Assembly (NCBI GenBank): GCA_050789255.1
Contig: JBOZRQ010000054.1
Location: 1-64,000 of the forward strand
Reading direction: 5' to 3'
Source: JBOZRQ01 sp050789255
Lineage (GTDB): Bacteria > Bacillota > Sulfobacillia > Symbiobacteriales > Symbiobacteriaceae
Length of the DNA stretch: 64,000 nt
Within the stretch, counting starts at the first letter, position 1; each line of letters opens with the position of its first letter. The translations under genes and the position numbers were made by a program. Below the pieces are notes generated by a model that was given only the letters and a program-made list of their open reading frames with translations, had not been told where the DNA came from and did no database searches. Below are positions 59,974 to 64,000 of the stretch, piece after piece.

Positions 59974-61134
59974 GTGCGTGAGCTGGTCGGTGAACTCTAC
60001 GGCGACCCCGGGGGCGCCCGGATTTTCCACATTGGCGCATTTGCAGAGCCGCGCATACAAGGCCATCCGGTCACCTGGATCTCCCAGTCGCAGTTGGGTC
60101 CCTTCCGGCTCGCTGTGCCGCCGGGAACCTGGTACATACATGCGGTCGGGGTGCCCGACACCGGGGGCGGCTGGCCCAGCAGCACCACGGCGGGTTCCCA
60201 TGGCGGCATCTACGGCCACGGCGCCCCGGTCACCGTCCCGGCGGGTGGGCCCTTGCGCATTCACATGAGCCCCCTGTGGCGCGACCTCACCCATGCGCCG
60301 AACCAGCGCCAGCCCGGCATTAGCGATGAGCACTGGCGCCTGATTCACCTGGCCATGGAGCATATGGCTGCAGACCTGAGCGCAGCCGTCGAGAACGACC
60401 TGGGGCCGGCGATCGGGCTGACCCGCACCCGGCTCTCCGCTCTCTTCAAGCGGGGCGCCGGGCTCACGCTGGAGGAGTACCGCATGCGGCTCCGGTTGGA
60501 GGCGGCCAAGGCGCTCCTGGTGCAGACCGACCTGGAGGTGCTGGAGATCGCCCTGGAGGTGGGCTACGCCACCTCCGCCCAGCTGGGGCGCATCTTTCAG
60601 CGATTCCTCGGGGTCAGCCCCACGGAGTTCCGCCGGCTGGCCCGCGGGCTTCAGGCGGGCGCCCAGCCCCCGGCCAGGTCCAGCCCGTCCCACCTGCTGC
60701 GGCACCTGCTGCTGCGGCTCAGCAACAGGGGCGCCACGCTCCACGGTGAGCTGACTTACAACGGAATGCGCCGTGGTTCAGTAATCTACATCGGCGCCTT
60801 CCCGGGGCCCGTCCCCACCAGCTACCCTGTGGCCTGGACCGCCCTGCCGGCGCCCGGACCCTTCACCCTGCGGGGCGTTCCCGAAGGCTTGCACTACATC
60901 CTGGCCTGCTACTGCAGCCGGCGCATGTACTACCCCGGTGACATTGGCACAGCCTTCGCCTACGGCGGCTACGGCTACACCGATACCACCGGTCAGACCC
61001 CGTACTTCGCCCTTCCACTGGCTGTGCAGGGCACCGAGACGATCCAGGGGCTCCGCTTCCCCCTGGTCGGCGGGGACTATGCAGCCACGTTTGCCGGACG
61101 GTGGGGCAACACATTCCTTCCAGACGGCAGGTAA
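59974..61134 (+). CDS. AraC-family regulator with HTH between two related beta domains
   Basis: A 386-residue protein. Residues 1-90 are a beta-rich domain (ELVGELYGDPGGARIFHIGA, then SQLGPFRLAVPPGTWYIHAV). Residues about 115-225 are a full AraC HTH pair (LGPAIGLTRTRLSALFKRGA, EVLEIALEVGYATSAQLGRI, FQRFLGVSPTEFRRLARGL). Residues about 250-386 repeat the first domain (TLHGELTYNGMRRGSVIYIG, then PAPGPFTLRGVPEGLHYILA). The beta domains resemble carboxypeptidase-regulatory-like folds and may bind a ligand. AraC HTH domains are usually C-terminal, so the sandwich is odd. GTG at 59974 follows GGAGAGGGAG. Confidence 0.85.
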   Translation: MRELVGELYGDPGGARIFHIGAFAEPRIQGHPVTWISQSQLGPFRLAVPPGTWYIHAVGVPDTGGGWPSSTTAGSHGGIYGHGAPVTVPAGGPLRIHMSPLWRDLTHAPNQRQPGISDEHWRLIHLAMEHMAADLSAAVENDLGPAIGLTRTRLSALFKRGAGLTLEEYRMRLRLEAAKALLVQTDLEVLEIALEVGYATSAQLGRIFQRFLGVSPTEFRRLARGLQAGAQPPARSSPSHLLRHLLLRLSNRGATLHGELTYNGMRRGSVIYIGAFPGPVPTSYPVAWTALPAPGPFTLRGVPEGLHYILACYCSRRMYYPGDIGTAFAYGGYGYTDTTGQTPYFALPLAVQGTETIQGLRFPLVGGDYAATFAGRWGNTFLPDGR

Positions 61135-61218
61135 ACAATGTCAGGACACAGAGAGCGGTGGACGTATGTTCGCTCCCTTATACTTCAAAGTGCCAGTAAT
61201 TAAGGGAGGCGTTGAATC

Positions 61219-61578
61219 ATGGCGTACATTGCTACCGCTCTTGATGTTCGCAGCGTGGAGGAGAGCCTGAAGTTTTACACCGAGGTGCTGGGCTGCAAGG
61301 AGTGGTTCCGCTTCGGCGAGGGCACCCTGGTGGCCGCGGGGGTCCAGTTTGGCGAGGGCCGCATCATCATCTCGCGGACCGACAAAGAGGTTCAGCCGAA
61401 CTCCTTTGCCAGCCTATACTTCATGGTCGACGGCGACATTGACGCCCTGTGGAACGACGTGAAGGATCGGGCCAAGGTGCTGGACCCGCTAGCCGACCGC
61501 TACTGGGGTGACCGCAGCTTCGTGGTGGCCGACCCCGACGGATATTACGTCCAGGTGGCCAAGGAGAACGCCAACTAG
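61219..61578 (+). CDS. VOC (glyoxalase/bleomycin resistance-type) family protein
   Basis: A 119-residue protein with one beta-alpha-beta-beta-beta module pair: ALDVRSVEESLKFYTEVLGC, then IIISRTDKEVQPNSF, SLYFMVDGDIDALWNDV and FVVADPDGYYVQVAKENAN. Members bind a metal or trap small molecules; this one keeps the DPDG-Y block but the first metal position is not His. GGGAGG precedes the ATG. It is monocistronic with a strong terminator. Confidence 0.9.
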   Translation: MAYIATALDVRSVEESLKFYTEVLGCKEWFRFGEGTLVAAGVQFGEGRIIISRTDKEVQPNSFASLYFMVDGDIDALWNDVKDRAKVLDPLADRYWGDRSFVVADPDGYYVQVAKENAN

Positions 61579-61587
61579 CTACCATGC

Positions 61588-61634
61588 ATACGGGACCCGC
61601 TCTCTCACCAAGAGCGGGTCCCGTTTCTTTATTG
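61588..61634 (+). terminator. Intrinsic terminator after the VOC gene
   Basis: ACGGGACCCGCTCT pairs with AGAGCGGGTCCCGT around a 6-7 nt loop, followed by TTCTTTATT. The convergent STAND gene stops inside the T-run. Confidence 0.88.
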
Positions 61635-64000
61635 GATGAGTCTCCGGTACAGCTCGTCTGCCTCTCGGGAGGGCTCAACGCCGAGCTCCTCGTCCAGCAG
61701 GGTGGAGAGCGTCCGGTACTGCTGAAGCGCTGCGGCCCGGTTACCCATGGCCGCGTAGCACTCCATGAGGGCCAGATGGCCGGCCTCCTGGAGTGGGTCG
61801 GCCTGGACCAGCAGCATCAGCCAGCCGACGGCCGCCTCATGGCGCCCGGCCTGCGACTCCAGCGCCGCCAGCTGCCGGAGGGCGCCCAGGTACTGCCCGC
61901 GCAGGCGGCTTCGCCCAGCCTCGACCCAGGGATAGTCCAGCCCTTCAAGCAGGTCTCCCCGGTACAGAGCGACCGCCTGGCGCAGCTCCTCCGAGCTCCC
62001 CGCACGAAGCAACTCGGCAAAGCGGTCCATGTCCACAACGACCAGCTCTCGATGCAGCCGGTAGGCGCCCGCCGCAAAGGCGATCACCTCGCCGGCCGGC
62101 TTCAGCGCTCGTCGCAGCTGATAGAGCGTCGTATGGAAGATGGTTTGGGCCGACTCCGGGTCGCTGTCAGGCCATAGCGCATCCAGAATCGCATCGCGGG
62201 TCACGGGCCGGTCGCCGCTCAGGATCAGGTAGGCCAGCAGGTCCCGCACCTTGGCCGTCCGCCAGGCGAGGATCGCCTGACCCTGGCAGACCGCCTCCAC
62301 CGGCCCGAGAACGGTAACCTGGAGGGGCTTTGTCGCCTGCTGTGAGGCCCGCTGCACGCTCTCCTGCACGTGTCCCAGCGATTTTAGGGCAAACAGGGCA
62401 CGATCGCGCACCTCCTGCTCCCCGTCGTCCAGCAGACGCCGAAGGGCCGCTACCGCCTCATCGCCTCCAATGGCCGCAAGCGGATAGAGTGCGGCCTTGC
62501 GGGCCGCCGGGTCCGCATGCCCCGCCAACTCGACCAGGGCTGGAACCGCCCGCTGCCCCAGCCGGGTCAGCAACTCCTGGCAGAAGAGTGGCTCCACCCC
62601 GCGCACCATAGCCTGAAGCAGCATGGGGAAAACGTACGACCAGGGCGCCAGCAAGTTCTGATAGTAGCCGCCCCGGGCTGCGAGCCGAAGGGTGGTCTCA
62701 AAGTGGCTGGATGCCTCGTCGACCCTGCCCTGGGGCCATAGGCCAATGGCCAGGAACAGGTGCAGCATGTGCAACTGATAGTGGGCGCCAGCCCTCTCCA
62801 CGAAGGACTGGGCGCCCTCCAGCAGAAGCCGGGCCTGCTCCCCCTGGCCCCAGGCCATGAGGGCGCCGCCCATCAGGAAGCCCGTGTAGGCCTCCAGCCA
62901 GGGAGAGCGCCCCCTGGCCAGCTCATACGCCTCCTGCGTCAGCTTCAGGTAAGCCGTCGCGTTCCCCTGCTGGTAGGCGATTACGCCCCGCTGTGCGCGG
63001 GCCAGAGTGCCATAGTAGGGGGACCCGACCAGCTCCAATCCGGCCCGCTCAGCTTCCAGGCAGAGTTGCTCCGCCTCGCCCAAGCGGCCCAGGTCAGCCA
63101 GCACGGCGGCGTACTGGAGGAGCGCCCACGCCAAGGCCTGCAGGTCGTGGCCTTGCCGGCGCGCCTCCACACAGCGGCGGCCCAGCGCTTCGGCTTCGTC
63201 GACATGGCCCTGGTCCCGCAGAATCGCGACCATGCTGTGGGTCCCCACCGGCTCCAGGGCAGGGTCCGCATCAAAGGCCCGCCGGTACCACTCCTGGGCG
63301 CCGGCATGCTGCCCGCGCATGTAAAGCAGCTCGCCGTACAGCAGGGCGACGGCGCCCACCAGCGACGGGGCGCCGAGCCCCCGAGCCTCCGCCCAGGAGC
63401 GCTTCAGCTGGTCCTCGGCCTCGGCGAAGCTCCCCTGGATGAGAAGATGGCGAATCTGCTGGGTTTCGGTCCGCAGCGCCTCGCTCCCCGGCCGGCCCCC
63501 GGCCAGGCCCTGGGAAAGCTCGCCCAGCGAGACCCGCCGCTGCAGCCAGCCCTCCAACAGTGACCGGGCCGACTCACGCTGGACATGTCGGGGCAGGGTT
63601 GCGAGCAAGTGCTCAAGGAAGGCGGAGCGCCAGGCCCCGCCTACCGTCTTCCGCAGCACGAGCGCCAGGGGGTAGCCGTCGGTCTCCTGAAAGGCTGCCG
63701 GGTCGCCAACCTCCTGGGGGGTCATGGCAAGGTCGGCCGCGGTCAGGACGCGGCTGGACAGAACGCCAGGCTCCAGGGGGAGCGGCGCCCGGCTTCCGAC
63801 CGCCAGCGAGAGCGTCGGCGGTGCGTAGCGGCAGAACATGGCAAGGAAGTCAGCCAGGTAAGGCTCCCCCAGCACCGACTCCAGCTGGTCCAGCACCAGC
63901 AGGAGCGGGCCACGCCCCACGGCTTCGTTCACCAACTCGGCGCAGAGCTCTATGGGGTCCTGTCGCGCAGCGTCCGGCAGATCCCAATCGGGCCACTTTC
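61629..64000 (-). CDS. STAND ATPase/TPR regulator with C-terminal BTAD (SARP-like), 5' end beyond window
   Basis: At least 790 residues, open to the right edge. The N-terminal part keeps a Walker B-like PLLLVLDQLESVLGE; the Walker A is outside the window. Then TPR-like repeats (about residues 200-450 of the visible part), HEAT-like units (LVELAGHADPAARKAALYPL, LLDDGEQEVRDRALFALKSL), an OmpR-type winged helix (LAWRTAKVRDLLAYLILSGD, then AILDALWPDSDPESAQTIFH) and a BTAD domain (AALESQAGRHEAAVGWLMLL). This is the MalT/SARP-like layout of ligand- and ATP-controlled activators. The DNA-binding part is near the C-terminus. Target and ligand are unknown. Confidence 0.88.
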   Translation of the reverse strand, partial: KWPDWDLPDAARQDPIELCAELVNEAVGRGPLLLVLDQLESVLGEPYLADFLAMFCRYAPPTLSLAVGSRAPLPLEPGVLSSRVLTAADLAMTPQEVGDPAAFQETDGYPLALVLRKTVGGAWRSAFLEHLLATLPRHVQRESARSLLEGWLQRRVSLGELSQGLAGGRPGSEALRTETQQIRHLLIQGSFAEAEDQLKRSWAEARGLGAPSLVGAVALLYGELLYMRGQHAGAQEWYRRAFDADPALEPVGTHSMVAILRDQGHVDEAEALGRRCVEARRQGHDLQALAWALLQYAAVLADLGRLGEAEQLCLEAERAGLELVGSPYYGTLARAQRGVIAYQQGNATAYLKLTQEAYELARGRSPWLEAYTGFLMGGALMAWGQGEQARLLLEGAQSFVERAGAHYQLHMLHLFLAIGLWPQGRVDEASSHFETTLRLAARGGYYQNLLAPWSYVFPMLLQAMVRGVEPLFCQELLTRLGQRAVPALVELAGHADPAARKAALYPLAAIGGDEAVAALRRLLDDGEQEVRDRALFALKSLGHVQESVQRASQQATKPLQVTVLGPVEAVCQGQAILAWRTAKVRDLLAYLILSGDRPVTRDAILDALWPDSDPESAQTIFHTTLYQLRRALKPAGEVIAFAAGAYRLHRELVVVDMDRFAELLRAGSSEELRQAVALYRGDLLEGLDYPWVEAGRSRLRGQYLGALRQLAALESQAGRHEAAVGWLMLLVQADPLQEAGHLALMECYAAMGNRAAALQQYRTLSTLLDEELGVEPSREADELYRRLIQ

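Overview
The window is GC-rich chromosomal DNA from a low-branching, endospore-forming Firmicute. The evidence is strong AGGAGG-type ribosome binding sites, many GTG and TTG starts, TTGACA/TATAAT-like promoters, and the germination pair SleB-YpeB beside a DacF-type carboxypeptidase. Together these suggest a Symbiobacterium-like organism; that placement is my inference, because no rRNA is present. I see no tRNA, rRNA, CRISPR array, transposase or prophage.

Layout. 0-9 kb: a YceI-like protein, an ECF sigma factor with an XRE-cupin regulator, a Crp/Fnr regulator, YchF, a serine hydrolase, an EamA exporter divergent from a MocR regulator, a nitroreductase and an esterase. 9-16 kb: a UvrD/PcrA helicase, an esterase, cydAB (bd oxidase), an SDR and a 27-residue membrane peptide. 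16-23 kb: a minus-strand run with a glutaredoxin-thioredoxin reductase fusion, a hydrolase, an MBL protein, and two modules each pairing a Gfo/Idh/MocA dehydrogenase with a TIM-barrel isomerase. 23-29 kb: a TagO/WecA-type transferase, a thioesterase with no normal start codon, an FAH-family protein, and a membrane cupredoxin followed by a two-component system.

29.4-32.3 kb is the most striking locus. A strong promoter, a 10-codon leader peptide and tandem terminators precede one gene that encodes a MutS2 ATPase fused to a complete RsgA GTPase. Both parents act on the ribosome, so this looks like an attenuation-controlled ribosome-rescue or ribosome-maturation factor. 32-39 kb is an accessory stretch: a lipoprotein, a cassette with two DUF2589-like proteins, a His-rich membrane protein, small orphan genes and a protein built from about 45 AGKAP-type pentapeptides.

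39-46 kb holds an M29 peptidase/dacF operon, a TPP riboswitch controlling thiT, and sleB-ypeB. 46-51.5 kb carries small genes, a second copy of the sigma/XRE-cupin pair, lgt, and an ECF sigma/anti-sigma pair. 51.5-60 kb is a DNA-repair block: recJ, a Cas4/AddB-like nuclease, a DUF881 protein, a UvrD-like helicase and an AddB-like partner. 60-64 kb has an AraC regulator with its HTH between two related beta domains, a VOC protein and the edge of a STAND/BTAD regulator.

Two noncoding elements, at 45.4-45.7 kb and 59.7-59.9 kb, share a nested stem architecture with compensatory base changes and look like copies of one structured RNA or mobile element. Calls rest on reading the sequence and on family knowledge; no database search was run.
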